DNA from: Pseudomonas pohangensis
GTDB taxonomy: Bacteria; Pseudomonadota; Gammaproteobacteria; Pseudomonadales; Pseudomonadaceae
Assembly: GCF_900105995.1 (NCBI RefSeq)
Contig: NZ_LT629785.1
Coordinates: forward strand, 682,001 to 746,000
Reading direction: 5' to 3'
DNA length: 64,000 nt
Positions 34,837 to 43,993 of the stretch are shown one piece after another. The notes under the pieces are model-generated. The model saw only the letters and a list, made by a program, of their open reading frames with translations, did no database searches and was not told the DNA's origin. The stretch's first letter is position 1. Each line of letters begins with the position of its first letter. The position numbers and the translations under genes are program-made.

Positions 34837-34914
34837 CATGTGAGGGTGGGCAGCTTGCGCTGCCACGGTGGGTTACGGCCTGCAACCTGACCCAGACCAA
34901 GGGTTGCGAGGCCT

Positions 34915-37179
34915 TCAGCATGCGGATTGCTCCTGATAGGCGGCCAATTGGCGCTCGGCCTCGGCCAGCCGCGTGCGGGCGCTGTCCAGGGCCTGCGCTG
35001 CGGCACTGCCGTCACGCTCCAGCTTGCGCAGGTCGGCGCGGGCAAAGGCAACTTCGGTCTTCAGGGCGCGCTGCTGCTCGTCGAGGCCGGATTTGTTGAC
35101 CAGCACGTGCTCGGGTGCCGGTTTCGGGCTGGCTGCCTCGGCGGCATGCAAGGCGGTTTCGGCAACACTCACAGCTGCACGAAGTGATTGCAGTTCAGCC
35201 TCCGCCAGCTCGGCCTTTTCGGCCTTTTTCAGTTCGGCCCGTTTCACCGCCAGTTCGATCTTGGCTTTCTTCAATGCCGCATCGACCACCGGCTTGGCCG
35301 GGGTCGCGGCTGGCGTTGGTGCTGGCGTGGGTGAGTTGCCCAGAGCTTGTTCGGCGCTGCTCAACTGGCTGCGCATCTGCTCCAGTTGTGCCTGCTGTTC
35401 CGCGTTCGGGCTTTCGACTTTCTCCAGCTTGCGCACTTGCGCCTTGAGCATGGCGGCTTCGATTCTGGCTTTTTTCAGCTGGTCATCAGCGCTGCTTGAG
35501 GGTACAGCTGCAGGCTCGGGCGCGTTGGCCTGTGCCTGCTGCAATGCCAGCTGCGCGGCTTCGGCTGCGCGGCGCAGTTGGGCTATCTGGGCCTTGAGTT
35601 CATCGGTGTCATGCTGGGCCAGCTGCTTCTCGGCTTTCTTCAGCGCGACCTGGGCCATGCTGGCTTCGATCTTCAGGCGTTTAAGCTGTTCGTCGGCAGG
35701 TGCCACAGGGCTGCTGTCAGTCTGGCTGGCGCGGGCCTTGGCATTGCGTTCGGCGCGGGCCTGACGCTCGGCTTCCTTCTGCTCTTCGGCCAGACGCAGT
35801 CTTTCCTGGCGAAACTCGAAGCGCTGTTTGGAGTAGTCGGCCTTCTGTTGAAGTTGTTCCTGCTCGCGGATACCGGCCTTGGCCGCGCGGTAGTACTGCA
35901 CCAGGGGAATGCTCGAGGGGCAGACGTAGGCGCAGGCGCCACACTCGATGCAGTCGAACAACTGGTGCGCCTTGAGCTGATCGGTCTGTTCGCCCAGGGC
36001 AAAAAAGTGCAGTTGCTGCGGTAGCAGGCTGGCCGGGCAGACCTGCGCGCAATCGCCACAGCGAATACACGGCTGCGCCGGTGGTGGTGCCGGCAGTTCG
36101 GCAGCCGTGCTGGCCAGCAGGCAGTTGGTGGTCTTGATTACCGGCACGTCCAGCGCTGGCAAGGTAAAGCCCATCATCGGGCCGCCCATGATCAGGCGGT
36201 TGAGCTTGTCCTGCTGCAGGCCGGCAAATGCCAGCAGTTCGCTGACCGGGGTACCGAGCAGACATTCGACGTTCATCGGTCGGGCCAGCGCTTCACCGGT
36301 CAGGGTGGTGATGCGGGAAATCAGCGGGCGACCAAGAATCACCGCATCATGAATGGCCACAGTGGTGCCGACGTTCTGGCAGAGCACGCCGACATCAGCG
36401 GGCAATCCGCCACTGGGCACTTCACGCCCGGTGAGGATCTGGATCAGCTGTTTTTCGCCGCCGGAAGGGTACTTGGTCGGGAATACCACGACTTCATAGG
36501 GGCGCTCGCCGATCAGCCGGAGAATGGCGGCAGCGGCTTCCGGCTTGTTGTCTTCGATGCCGATCAGCACCTCTTCAGGCTGGATCAGGTGCGCCAGAAT
36601 ATTGATGCCGGACAGCAGTTCTGCGGCCTTTTCGCGCATCAACAGATCGTCAGCCGTGATGTAGGGCTCGCATTCGGTGCCGTTGATGATCAGCGTATGG
36701 ATCTTCTGCTGTGGCCGTGCGCTGAGTTTGACTGCCGTAGGGAAGCCGGCGCCGCCCAGACCATTGACGCCGGCCGCACGGATTTTTTCCAGCAGTTCGG
36801 TCGCAGCAAGCTGATGGAAGTGGTCACAGGGTTGCAGCGGCGCCCATTCGTCCAGACCGTCGCTGTCGATCACGACTGCCGGGGCCAGCATGCCGGACAC
36901 ATGCGGGTAGGGCTGCGCACCGATAAAACTGACCGTGCCGGAAGTGGGCGCGTGAACCGGCACGCTGACCGCACTGGTGGCTTCGGCGATGAGTTGCCCC
37001 TTGAGCACGCGCTGGCCAACGCTGACGCAGGGTTCTGCCGGTGTGCCGATGTGCTGGTTGAGCGGCAGAATCAGTCGCTTGGGCAGGGGCGCGGACTGAA
37101 TCGCCGTGCGGTTGGAAAGCGTCTTGCGTTCGTCCGGGTGGATGCCGCCGGGGATGTCGAAAAACTCTCGGGCACTCAT
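34915..37179 (-). CDS. rsxC: Rsx/Rnf complex subunit C, with long repeated C-terminal extension
   Basis: 754 aa. The N-terminal barrel-sandwich domain and the NADH/FMN-binding region (GLGGAGFPTAVKL, about 140-152; GTECEPY, about 167) are followed by two 4Fe-4S ferredoxin motifs: Cys371/374/377/381 and Cys410/413/416/420. From about 440 the protein is an Ala/Lys/Gln/Glu-rich helical extension containing four copies of a motif of the type KKAKIE-A-xxA-xLKKAEK (near 500, 569, 636 and 705). Such extensions occur in gammaproteobacterial RsxC, but their length varies. Overlaps rsxB by 4 nt. Confidence 0.95.
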   Translation of the reverse strand: MSAREFFDIPGGIHPDERKTLSNRTAIQSAPLPKRLILPLNQHIGTPAEPCVSVGQRVLKGQLIAEATSAVSVPVHAPTSGTVSFIGAQPYPHVSGMLAPAVVIDSDGLDEWAPLQPCDHFHQLAATELLEKIRAAGVNGLGGAGFPTAVKLSARPQQKIHTLIINGTECEPYITADDLLMREKAAELLSGINILAHLIQPEEVLIGIEDNKPEAAAAILRLIGERPYEVVVFPTKYPSGGEKQLIQILTGREVPSGGLPADVGVLCQNVGTTVAIHDAVILGRPLISRITTLTGEALARPMNVECLLGTPVSELLAFAGLQQDKLNRLIMGGPMMGFTLPALDVPVIKTTNCLLASTAAELPAPPPAQPCIRCGDCAQVCPASLLPQQLHFFALGEQTDQLKAHQLFDCIECGACAYVCPSSIPLVQYYRAAKAGIREQEQLQQKADYSKQRFEFRQERLRLAEEQKEAERQARAERNAKARASQTDSSPVAPADEQLKRLKIEASMAQVALKKAEKQLAQHDTDELKAQIAQLRRAAEAAQLALQQAQANAPEPAAVPSSSADDQLKKARIEAAMLKAQVRKLEKVESPNAEQQAQLEQMRSQLSSAEQALGNSPTPAPTPAATPAKPVVDAALKKAKIELAVKRAELKKAEKAELAEAELQSLRAAVSVAETALHAAEAASPKPAPEHVLVNKSGLDEQQRALKTEVAFARADLRKLERDGSAAAQALDSARTRLAEAERQLAAYQEQSAC

Positions 37180-37751
37180 GCAACCTGCTCCCGGTCGGTG
37201 GCGATCAGCTGGCTAGGAGGCAAGGGCAGCTCCCACTTCCAGTTCTGCAAGGTTTGCCCCAGTGGAATCATGTCGATGCAGTCCACCGGACAGGGTTCCA
37301 CGCACAGGTCGCAGCCGGTGCATTCGCTGACAATCACCGTGTGCATCTGTTTGGCTGCGCCGATGATCGCGTCCACCGGGCAGGCCTGGATGCACTTGGT
37401 GCAGCCGATGCACTCGGCCTCGCGGATAAAGGCAACCATCTTCGGCTTTTCGCCCTCGACGGCATCCAGTGGTTCCGCCTCGACATCCAGCAGGTCAGCC
37501 AGCGCCTGAATGGTGGCTTCGCCGCCGGGAGGGCACTTGTTGATCTTGTCGCCGCCGGCAATCGCTTCGGCGTAAGGCTTGCAGCCCGGATAGCCGCACT
37601 GGCCGCATTGTGTTTGTGGCAGCAGGGCGTTGATTTGTTCGGCGATCGGGTCACCCTCGACACGAAAGCGCACCGCCGCAAAGCCGAGCAGGGCACCGCA
37701 CACCAGGCATAACGCCAGTAGTGCCAGAACGGCACTGAGCACCATGCTCAT
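37176..37751 (-). CDS. rsxB: Rsx/Rnf complex subunit B
   Basis: 191 aa. One N-terminal membrane helix (1-26) is followed by a 4Fe-4S motif Cys49-x2-Cys52-x4-Cys57-x15-Cys73 (RnfB-type, CGQCGYPGC) and two ferredoxin motifs, Cys114/117/120/124 (CIGCTKCIQAC) and Cys144/147/150/154. This is the electron-entry subunit for ferredoxin. The start overlaps the rsxA stop and the end overlaps the rsxC start by 4 nt each. Confidence 0.95.
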   Translation of the reverse strand: MSMVLSAVLALLALCLVCGALLGFAAVRFRVEGDPIAEQINALLPQTQCGQCGYPGCKPYAEAIAGGDKINKCPPGGEATIQALADLLDVEAEPLDAVEGEKPKMVAFIREAECIGCTKCIQACPVDAIIGAAKQMHTVIVSECTGCDLCVEPCPVDCIDMIPLGQTLQNWKWELPLPPSQLIATDREQVA

Positions 37752-38332
37752 AGGCGGATCAGTCCGGCAAAGCCCATGAACGCCAGCGACATCAGGCCGG
37801 CGGTAATCATGCCGATGGCCGCACCCTGAAAGGATTTGGGCACATCGGCAATGGCAATCCGCTCACGCATGGCGGCAAACAGCACCAGCACCAGCGAAAA
37901 ACCCAGCCCGGCAGCAAAGCCGTTCAAGGTGGCGCTGACAAAGGTGAACTCGGCCTTGTTGGCGTTCAGCAGGGCCACGCCGAGGACGATGCAGTTGGTG
38001 GTGATCAGCGGCAGGAAAATGCCCAGCACGCGGTACAGCAGCGGGCTGGTCTTCTGTACCACCATCTCGGTGAACTGCACCACCACGGCGATCACCAGAA
38101 TGAAACTGATGGTGCGCAGGAATTCGATGTCCAGCGGCTTGAGCACGTATTGCTGGACCAGATAGCTGCACATGGCGGCCAGGGTCAGGACGAAAGTGGT
38201 GGCCAGCGACAGGCCGATGGCGGTTTCGATCTTCTTCGACACGCCCATGAACGGGCACAGGCCGAGGAACTGCACCAGCACGAAGTTGTTGACCAGAATG
38301 GAGCTGACCATGAGCAGGGCGAGTTCGGTCAT
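37748..38332 (-). CDS. rsxA: Rsx/Rnf complex subunit A
   Basis: 194 aa, six hydrophobic segments. VLVQFLGLCPFMGVSKK and IFLPLITTNCIVLGVALLN carry the two buried cysteines that ligand the intramembrane iron centre shared with RsxE, to which it is homologous. This is the first gene of rsxABCDGE. A promoter candidate lies about 60 nt upstream (38392-38421). Confidence 0.95.
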   Translation of the reverse strand: MTELALLMVSSILVNNFVLVQFLGLCPFMGVSKKIETAIGLSLATTFVLTLAAMCSYLVQQYVLKPLDIEFLRTISFILVIAVVVQFTEMVVQKTSPLLYRVLGIFLPLITTNCIVLGVALLNANKAEFTFVSATLNGFAAGLGFSLVLVLFAAMRERIAIADVPKSFQGAAIGMITAGLMSLAFMGFAGLIRL

Positions 38333-38391
38333 GCGCTATGTACCAACATGGGTGGTTTTGCCAGGCAACTGGCGAATAGGAGCGGGGGCCT

Positions 38392-38421
38392 ATTATCGGG
38401 CTACTGGCTATGGCCAGACAA
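38392..38421 (-). promoter_or_regulatory. Candidate sigma-70 promoter of the rsx operon
   Basis: Minus strand: TTGTCT (38416-38421), 18-nt spacer, GATAAT (38392-38397). Four and five of six bases match the consensus hexamers, and the position gives a 5' leader of about 50 nt before rsxA. Confidence 0.5.
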
Positions 38422-38517
38422 GTTATTGCAGGGTTTGCAGCTGCATCGGCCCTGCAGGCGGGCGGTGCAGCTGCGGGAACGGCGCAGCGCCTGCGGCGGG
38501 TACGCCCCGGCCCCTGC

Positions 38518-39645
38518 TTACCGGGTCGGATTGATCAGGTACTTGCCGCCGGTGCTTGGCTTGCCGTAGGCAGCGATCGCCTCAAGCTGCAGCGCCCCGG
38601 CCAGCGATACTTCACGCACATAATTGCAGGCGAAGGTGGTCTTCAGTCCGGCCAGTACCCGGGCCTGGAATTGCTGCATGGCTTCGGGCCCGACCTTGGC
38701 CAGGTAGTTGGGCAACAGCCAGCCGGCGACGGCAAAGGCCGGGCCGAAGCTGCGCTTGAGGATGGTCGGGCTGGTATCCAGCGCGCCGTAGATGTACACC
38801 TGCTTGTGGGTGGCCGAGCCGTAACGGCTGTAATTCTTGGCCGTGCGGGTGATGGCTGCTTCCATGGCGGTGAGAATCTGGCTGGCCAGTGTGCCGCCGC
38901 CAATGGCGTCGAAGGCGATGGTGGCGCCGGTTTCGCTGAGTGCCTGGATCAGGTCCTGGCTGAAGGTCGCTGCGCTGGAATCACACACATACTTCGCGCC
39001 CTGGCTGCGCAGTAGTTCGACCTGGGCCGGGCTGCGCACGATGTTCACCAGGTAGATGCCTTCCTGCTGGCACAGACGATTGAGCATCTGTCCCAGGTTG
39101 CTGGCGGCGGCGGTATGCACCAGCGCGCTGTGGCCTTCACGGCGCATGGTGTCGAGCATGCTGATGGCGGTCATCGGATTGACGAAGATCGACGCACCGT
39201 CGGCCGCGCTGCAGCCTTCGGGCAGCACAATGCACTGGCTGGCCTTGGCGCAGCGGTATTGCACGTACATGCTGCCACCAAAGATGGCCACGGTCTTGCC
39301 GAGCAGCGCCTGGGCTGCGGGGGAGTCACCGGCGGCGATCACTGTACCGGCGCCTTCGTTGCCGACAGTCATCGACTGGTCCAGCCGCGCCTGCATGGCG
39401 CGCATGGCTGCTTCGGGAATGCTGAAAGTCACCACTGGCGACTCGGCGGTGCCCGAGGCTTTGCCGGTGCTCAGGTCTGCCGGGCCGAGCAGTAGACCCA
39501 GATCCGAGGGGTTGAGCGGCGTGGCTTCGACGCGAATGATCACCTCGTCCGCGGCCGGAGCAGGGGTTTCCACGCTGACCAGCGAGAGTTCCAGCTCGCC
39601 GCTGTTTTTGACCAGGGAGCGAAGTTGCAGACCGGTGCTGGACAT
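38518..39645 (-). CDS. MDR-family zinc-type alcohol dehydrogenase/quinone oxidoreductase-like protein
   Basis: 375 aa. The N-terminal GroES-like domain includes VIIRVEATPLNPSDLGLLLG and GNEGAGTVIAAG; the Rossmann domain (about 160-290) has VHTAAASNLGQML in place of the usual AASGGVG nucleotide loop, then AFDAIGGG. The catalytic zinc ligands of true alcohol dehydrogenases are not evident (NEGAG lacks the HExxG histidine), so a quinone- or enoyl-reductase-like role using NAD(P)H is more likely. It stands alone on the minus strand between rsxA and metG. Confidence 0.8.
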   Translation of the reverse strand: MSSTGLQLRSLVKNSGELELSLVSVETPAPAADEVIIRVEATPLNPSDLGLLLGPADLSTGKASGTAESPVVTFSIPEAAMRAMQARLDQSMTVGNEGAGTVIAAGDSPAAQALLGKTVAIFGGSMYVQYRCAKASQCIVLPEGCSAADGASIFVNPMTAISMLDTMRREGHSALVHTAAASNLGQMLNRLCQQEGIYLVNIVRSPAQVELLRSQGAKYVCDSSAATFSQDLIQALSETGATIAFDAIGGGTLASQILTAMEAAITRTAKNYSRYGSATHKQVYIYGALDTSPTILKRSFGPAFAVAGWLLPNYLAKVGPEAMQQFQARVLAGLKTTFACNYVREVSLAGALQLEAIAAYGKPSTGGKYLINPTR

Positions 39646-39742
39646 GGTGTTACCTCGGCTAGTGATGTGACGGGTTGGGGTTTTGCCCCGGGCTTACCCT
39701 GGGCTTTGTACTGGTTAGGTGCTGTCAGCCGCTTTCTGCTTC

Positions 39743-39857
39743 CTGTAGGAGCCGGCTTGCTGGCGATGACTGCATGGATGCAGGAGGTAGCGCGAAGCAG
39801 GAGCTCCGAGCCGAAACAGGCTGCGCAAGAGCATCGCGAGCAAGCTCGCTCCTACAA
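39743..39857. repeat. REP pair (TGTAGGAGC type)
   Basis: The left arm CTGTAGGAGCCGGCTTGCTG and the right arm AGCAAGCTCGCTCCTACAAA are separated by about 60 nt that include a related GCAGGAGC stretch. It is an imperfect, longer version of the repeats at 14592 and 17332, in the 245-bp gap between metG and the MDR gene. Nothing else is evident in that gap. Confidence 0.75.
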
Positions 39858-39890
39858 AACCGACCTGCACCAACTAACCGGGATATAGCC

Positions 39891-41933
39891 TTACTTGACG
39901 CGTTGCCCCGGCCTGGCGCCGGCGTCCGGGCTAAGCAGGTAGATCTCGTGGCCACCGGGGCCGGCGGCCAGCACCATGCCTTCGCTGATGCCGAATTTCA
40001 TCTTGCGTGGCGCCAGGTTGGCCACGTACAGGGTATGCCGGCCTTCCAGCTGGCTCGGGTCCGGGTAGGCACTCTTGATGCCGCTGAACACGTTGCGCTT
40101 GGCGTCGCCGATATCCAGCGTCAGGCGCAGCAGCTTGTCGGCGCCGTCGACGAACTCGCATTTCTCGATCAGCGCGATACGCAGGTCAACGGCGGCAAAG
40201 GCGTCGAAGTTGATCTCGGCGGCGATCGGCTCTTTCGTGAGTTCGCCATTACCGGCTGCAGCAGGGGTGGCGGATTCGGCAATCAGGTCTTCTTTGGAGT
40301 CTGCAATCATGGCTTCTATCTTCGCCGGTTCTATGCGCGTCAGCAGCGGGCTGAACGGGTTCAGCTGGTGGTTGGCCAGCGGCGTACTCAGGTCATTCCA
40401 GGTCAGCGGCGCGACATTCAGGAAGGCTTCGGCATCGCCGGCCAGTTTCGGCAGTACCGGCTTGAGCAGGATCACCAGCTGGCGGAACAGGTTGACGCCC
40501 AGCGCGCAGATTTCCTGCACCTCGGCCTGCTTGCCCTCGACCTTGTTCAGCGCCCAGGGCGCCTTGTCGGCAATCCAGGCATTGGCGCGGTCGGCCAGTG
40601 CCATGATTTCGCGCATGGCGCGGGCGAAATCACGCGCTTCGTAGGCCTCGGCGATGGCCGGTGCGGCATTCTGGAAAGCGTTCCACAGCTCGGGTTCGGG
40701 ATTGGCAGCTACCAGCAGCCCGTTGTTGCCCTTGTGGATGAAGCCGGCACAGCGGCTGGCAATATTCACCACTTTGCCGACCAGGTCGGCGTTGACCTTC
40801 TGCACGAAGTCCTCGAGGTTGAGATCGAGATCGTCGACGCTGCGGCCCAGCTTGCTGGCGTAGTAGTAGCGCAGGTATTCCGGGTTCAGATGGTCGAGAT
40901 AGGTGCGTGCCTTGATAAAGGTGCCGCGCGACTTGGACATCTTCTGCCCGTTGACGGTCAGGTAGCCATGCACGTTGACCGCGGTCGGCTTGCGGTAGCC
41001 GGCGCCCTGCAGCATGGCCGGCCAGAACAGCGTGTGGAAGTTGACGATGTCCTTGCCGATGAAGTGGTACAGCTCGGCGGTCGAATCCTTGCCCCAGTAG
41101 GCATCGAAATCCAGCTCCGGACGCCGTGCACAGAGGTTCTTGAAACTGGCCATGTAGCCCACCGGCGCATCCAGCCAGACGTAGAAATACTTGCCCGGCT
41201 CGTCGGGGATCTCGAAGCCGAAATACGGTGCATCGCGGCTGATGTCCCATTCCTGCAGGCCGGCATCCAGCCATTCGGCGATCTTGTTGGCTACCGCCTC
41301 CTGCAGGGTACCGCTGCGCGTCCACTGCTCGAGCATGCTCTGGAAATCCGGCAGCTTGAAGAAGAAGTGCCTGGAATCCCTGAGTACCGGCACCGCGCCG
41401 GAGATCGCCGAGCGCGGATTCTTCAGTTCGGTCGGTTCGTAAGTGGCGCCGCATTTCTCGCAGTTGTCGCCGTACTGGTCTTCGGCGGCGCACTTGGGGC
41501 AGGTGCCCTTGATGAAGCGATCGGCGAGAAACATGCCCTTTTCCGGGTCGAAATACTGGGTCACCGAGCGCGTGGCGATGTGTCCGGCCTCACGCAGCTT
41601 CAGGTAGATGCCGGTGGCCAGTTCGCGGTTTTCTTCCGAGTGGGTCGAGTGAAAGTTGTCGAAGTCCACCAGGAAGTCGGCAAAGTCGGCGCTGTGCTCG
41701 GCCTGCACGTTGGCAATCAACTGCTCCGGGGTGATGCCTTCCTTCTCGGCGCGCAGCATGATCGCCGAGCCATGGGCATCGTCAGCGCAGACGTAAGTGG
41801 CCTGATTGCCACGCAACTTCTGGAAACGCACCCACATGTCGGTCTGGATGTACTCCAGCATGTGGCCGAGATGGATCGAGCCGTTGGCATAGGGCAGGGC
41901 GCTGGTAACGAGAATCTTGCGGGCTTCGGACAT
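39891..41933 (-). CDS. metG: Methionyl-tRNA synthetase
   Basis: 680 aa from the ATG at 41933 (MSEARKILVTSALPYANGS), which aligns with the usual pseudomonad start; the frame continues upstream to 42089. It charges tRNA-Met. HLGH (21-24) is the HIGH motif, CPKC and CEKC form the zinc knuckle (about 145-162), and KMSKS (about 335) is the second nucleotide signature. After the anticodon-binding helices, a C-terminal EMAPII-type tRNA-binding domain (about 575-680) contains FAAVDLRIALIEKCEFVDGADKL. The large antisense frame on the plus strand is a shadow. Confidence 0.97.
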   Translation of the reverse strand: MSEARKILVTSALPYANGSIHLGHMLEYIQTDMWVRFQKLRGNQATYVCADDAHGSAIMLRAEKEGITPEQLIANVQAEHSADFADFLVDFDNFHSTHSEENRELATGIYLKLREAGHIATRSVTQYFDPEKGMFLADRFIKGTCPKCAAEDQYGDNCEKCGATYEPTELKNPRSAISGAVPVLRDSRHFFFKLPDFQSMLEQWTRSGTLQEAVANKIAEWLDAGLQEWDISRDAPYFGFEIPDEPGKYFYVWLDAPVGYMASFKNLCARRPELDFDAYWGKDSTAELYHFIGKDIVNFHTLFWPAMLQGAGYRKPTAVNVHGYLTVNGQKMSKSRGTFIKARTYLDHLNPEYLRYYYASKLGRSVDDLDLNLEDFVQKVNADLVGKVVNIASRCAGFIHKGNNGLLVAANPEPELWNAFQNAAPAIAEAYEARDFARAMREIMALADRANAWIADKAPWALNKVEGKQAEVQEICALGVNLFRQLVILLKPVLPKLAGDAEAFLNVAPLTWNDLSTPLANHQLNPFSPLLTRIEPAKIEAMIADSKEDLIAESATPAAAGNGELTKEPIAAEINFDAFAAVDLRIALIEKCEFVDGADKLLRLTLDIGDAKRNVFSGIKSAYPDPSQLEGRHTLYVANLAPRKMKFGISEGMVLAAGPGGHEIYLLSPDAGARPGQRVK

Positions 41934-42037
41934 GGTTTCGGGCTGCATGGCTGACACGGGAAGGTCGGCAACTATATAGGCGCAGCGGTTTTTTTTCATC
42001 CGTGGCGAATGCGGGAGGACTGATGCGCAGCGCATTT

Positions 42038-42076
42038 CCCCCTCTCGCGCTGGCGGCAGAGGGCCGCGGAGAGGGG
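42038..42076. repeat. Degenerate GAGAGGGG inverted repeat
   Basis: Arms CCCCTCTCGCG and CGCGGAGAGGGG (one internal mismatch) between the divergent metG and apbC genes. It resembles the elements at 6241 and 34801. The rest of the 229-bp gap has no gene; apbC's ribosome site is the weak AGGGAG at about 42152. Confidence 0.55.
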
Positions 42077-42162
42077 CTTTTCGACCCATGAAAAGGCCTT
42101 CGGTGATTTTCTGCCGTGCGGTAACATATCCGCCTGTTTTGCTTGGTTTTTAGGGAGTTGTC

Positions 42163-43257
42163 ATGAGTGCTGTCAATCGCCAGCTGGTGGAAACCGTCCT
42201 GCGTCAGTTCACCGACCCGCACCTGAACCTCGATCCGGTCAGCGCCGGCTGCGTGCGCGAGATCGATATTCAGGGTGGCACGGTCAATGTGCGCCTGCAG
42301 CTGGGCTATGCCTGTGCTCTGTTCAAGAGCGGCTGGGCGCAGATGCTGCAGATGGCGCTGGAGAACCTTGATGGCGTGGATTCCGCCAGCGTGCAGGTGG
42401 ATGTGCTGATCGAGCCGCACAAGGCCCAGGAGCAGGTGCCGGCGCTGGTCAACGTGAAGAACATCATCGCCGTAGCCTCCGGCAAGGGCGGGGTGGGCAA
42501 GTCGACCACCGCGGCCAATCTGGCGCTGGCGCTGGCCCGTGAAGGGGCGCGGGTGGGCATTCTGGATGCGGATATCTACGGCCCCAGTCAGGGCATCATG
42601 TTCGGCATTGCGCCAGGTACCCGGCCACAGATTCGCGAGCAGAAGTGGATGCTGCCGATCGAGGCGCATGGCGTGCAGGTGATGTCCATGGCCTTTCTGG
42701 CCGATGACGATACACCGATGGTCTGGCGCGGGCCGATGGTTTCCGGCGCGTTGATGCAGCTGATCACCCAGACCGCCTGGGACAATCTGGATTATCTGGT
42801 GGTGGACATGCCGCCGGGCACCGGCGATATCCAGCTGACGCTGGCGCAGAAGGTGCCGGTGGCCGGTGCGGTGATCGTCACCACGCCACAGGATCTGGCG
42901 CTGCTGGATGCGAAGAAAGGCGTGGAGATGTTCCGCAAGGTGAACATTCCGGTGCTCGGCGTGGTGGAAAACATGGCCGTGCACATCTGCTCTAACTGCG
43001 GGCATGCCGAACATCTGTTCGGCGAAGGTGGCGGTGAGAAGCTGGCGGCGCAATATGGCGTCGAGCTGCTGGCATCGTTGCCGTTGTCGATGGCCATCCG
43101 CATGCAGTCCGATGGCGGCAAGCCGACCGCCATCGCCGACACCGAAAGCCAGATCGCCATGATCTATCAGGAGCTGGCGCGTAACGTCGGCGCACGCATC
43201 GCCCAGGCCGGGCAGGGTGCGCAGGGTATGCCGGCAATCGAGATCAGCGACGACTGA
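42163..43257 (+). CDS. apbC: ApbC/Mrp iron-sulfur carrier P-loop ATPase
   Basis: 364 aa. An N-terminal MIP18-like domain (1-85) precedes a MinD/Mrp ATPase with the deviant Walker A GKGGVGKS (107-114), DADIYGPSQ, VVDMPPGTGD (Walker B region), and the CxxC of the iron-sulfur site in HICSNCGH (about 273-279). It delivers [4Fe-4S] clusters to apoproteins. Next to metG in divergent orientation, as in P. aeruginosa and E. coli (metG-mrp). Confidence 0.95.
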   Translation: MSAVNRQLVETVLRQFTDPHLNLDPVSAGCVREIDIQGGTVNVRLQLGYACALFKSGWAQMLQMALENLDGVDSASVQVDVLIEPHKAQEQVPALVNVKNIIAVASGKGGVGKSTTAANLALALAREGARVGILDADIYGPSQGIMFGIAPGTRPQIREQKWMLPIEAHGVQVMSMAFLADDDTPMVWRGPMVSGALMQLITQTAWDNLDYLVVDMPPGTGDIQLTLAQKVPVAGAVIVTTPQDLALLDAKKGVEMFRKVNIPVLGVVENMAVHICSNCGHAEHLFGEGGGEKLAAQYGVELLASLPLSMAIRMQSDGGKPTAIADTESQIAMIYQELARNVGARIAQAGQGAQGMPAIEISDD

Positions 43258-43280
43258 GCTACCTCCTGCAACTTCAATCG

Positions 43281-43379
43281 TTGTGGGAGCTTTAAAGACA
43301 CAAGCGCCGCCCCCGGCGCGAGCTTTTGCTTTAGATGGATTGGCGCTGGCTTTTTCGCGGCGAGTCGCCGCTCCCACAG
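43281..43379. repeat. REP/MITE-like inverted repeat (TTGTGGGAGC type)
   Basis: The outer arms are TTGTGGGAGC (43281-43290) and GCTCCCACAG (43370-43379). GC-rich internal palindromes GCGCCGCCCCCGGCGC and CGCGGCGAGTCGCCGC lie between them. It lies in the gap between the convergent apbC and thioesterase genes. A related, degraded stretch lies at about 32303-32380, between nth and rsxE. Confidence 0.7.
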
Positions 43380-43444
43380 ATAGTGCAGTCCCCACAGATT
43401 AAGGTGGTTTGCGCAGGCAGCCCTACGCCAGCCAACGATTCGGC

Positions 43445-43939
43445 TCAGCTTTCCCGCCCATGGGCAACCGCACTGAGCTGCGCGGTATCGGTGCGCACGA
43501 AGATCGAATCGCCGATCGCCGTTAGCACGTCGCCGGCATACACCTCGCAGATGATCTTGCTCTTGCGCCCCAGTTCGCCGTCCAGTCTGGCGCGCAGGGT
43601 CAGGGTGACGCCCATGGGCGTGGGTTTGATGTACTTGAGGCCCAGATAACCGGTCACGCAGTCAATGCGCGGCAGACTGCCGGGTTCGCGCTGTTCGGCG
43701 CGGTAGTGGTAGGCCATGGCGGTCCAGTTCGAATGGCAGTCGACCAGCATGGCGAGCAGGCCGCCATAGACCAGGTCCGGCCAGCCGCAGTACTTGCTGT
43801 CCGGCATATGGGTAGCCATTACATGGATGCCGTCTGCGTGCCAGTAGCTCTTCACGTGCAGGCCGTGGGGGTTTTTGCTGCCACAGCCGTAGCAGACGCC
43901 TTCCGGGGCAGCGCGATCTTGCAGTGCAATTTCAGTCAT
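43445..43939 (-). CDS. PaaI-type hotdog-fold thioesterase
   Basis: 164 aa. A CYGCG opening (16-20) resembles the CFGCGxxNPxGL start of many hotdog thioesterases; the core has VYGGLLAMLVDCHSNWTA, the hotdog helix with the catalytic Asp position. TLRARLDGELGRKSKIICEVYAGD is the second strand pair. It would hydrolyse an acyl-CoA of unknown identity. It lies 54 nt downstream of the DUF2889 gene on the same strand. Confidence 0.8.
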   Translation of the reverse strand: MTEIALQDRAAPEGVCYGCGSKNPHGLHVKSYWHADGIHVMATHMPDSKYCGWPDLVYGGLLAMLVDCHSNWTAMAYHYRAEQREPGSLPRIDCVTGYLGLKYIKPTPMGVTLTLRARLDGELGRKSKIICEVYAGDVLTAIGDSIFVRTDTAQLSAVAHGRES

Positions 43940-43993
43940 TGAACCTTCCTGTCAGTCGGGTGATGGCGGCCATTGTACTGAGCGTGAGGGTGT

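Noticed and set aside
39675..41954. 759-aa plus-strand open frame opposite metG
   Set aside because: metG on the minus strand has HIGH, KMSKS, zinc and tRNA-binding motifs. The opposite frame is a GC-driven shadow without motifs.
41949..42089. 47-codon upstream extension of metG
   Set aside because: No homology to the conserved synthetase start and it crosses a repeat; the start at 41933 matches the family.
41782..43395. 537-aa minus-strand open frame opposite apbC and the metG start
   Set aside because: apbC has an intact Walker A and CxxC. The opposite frame has no motif and overlaps metG's own frame.
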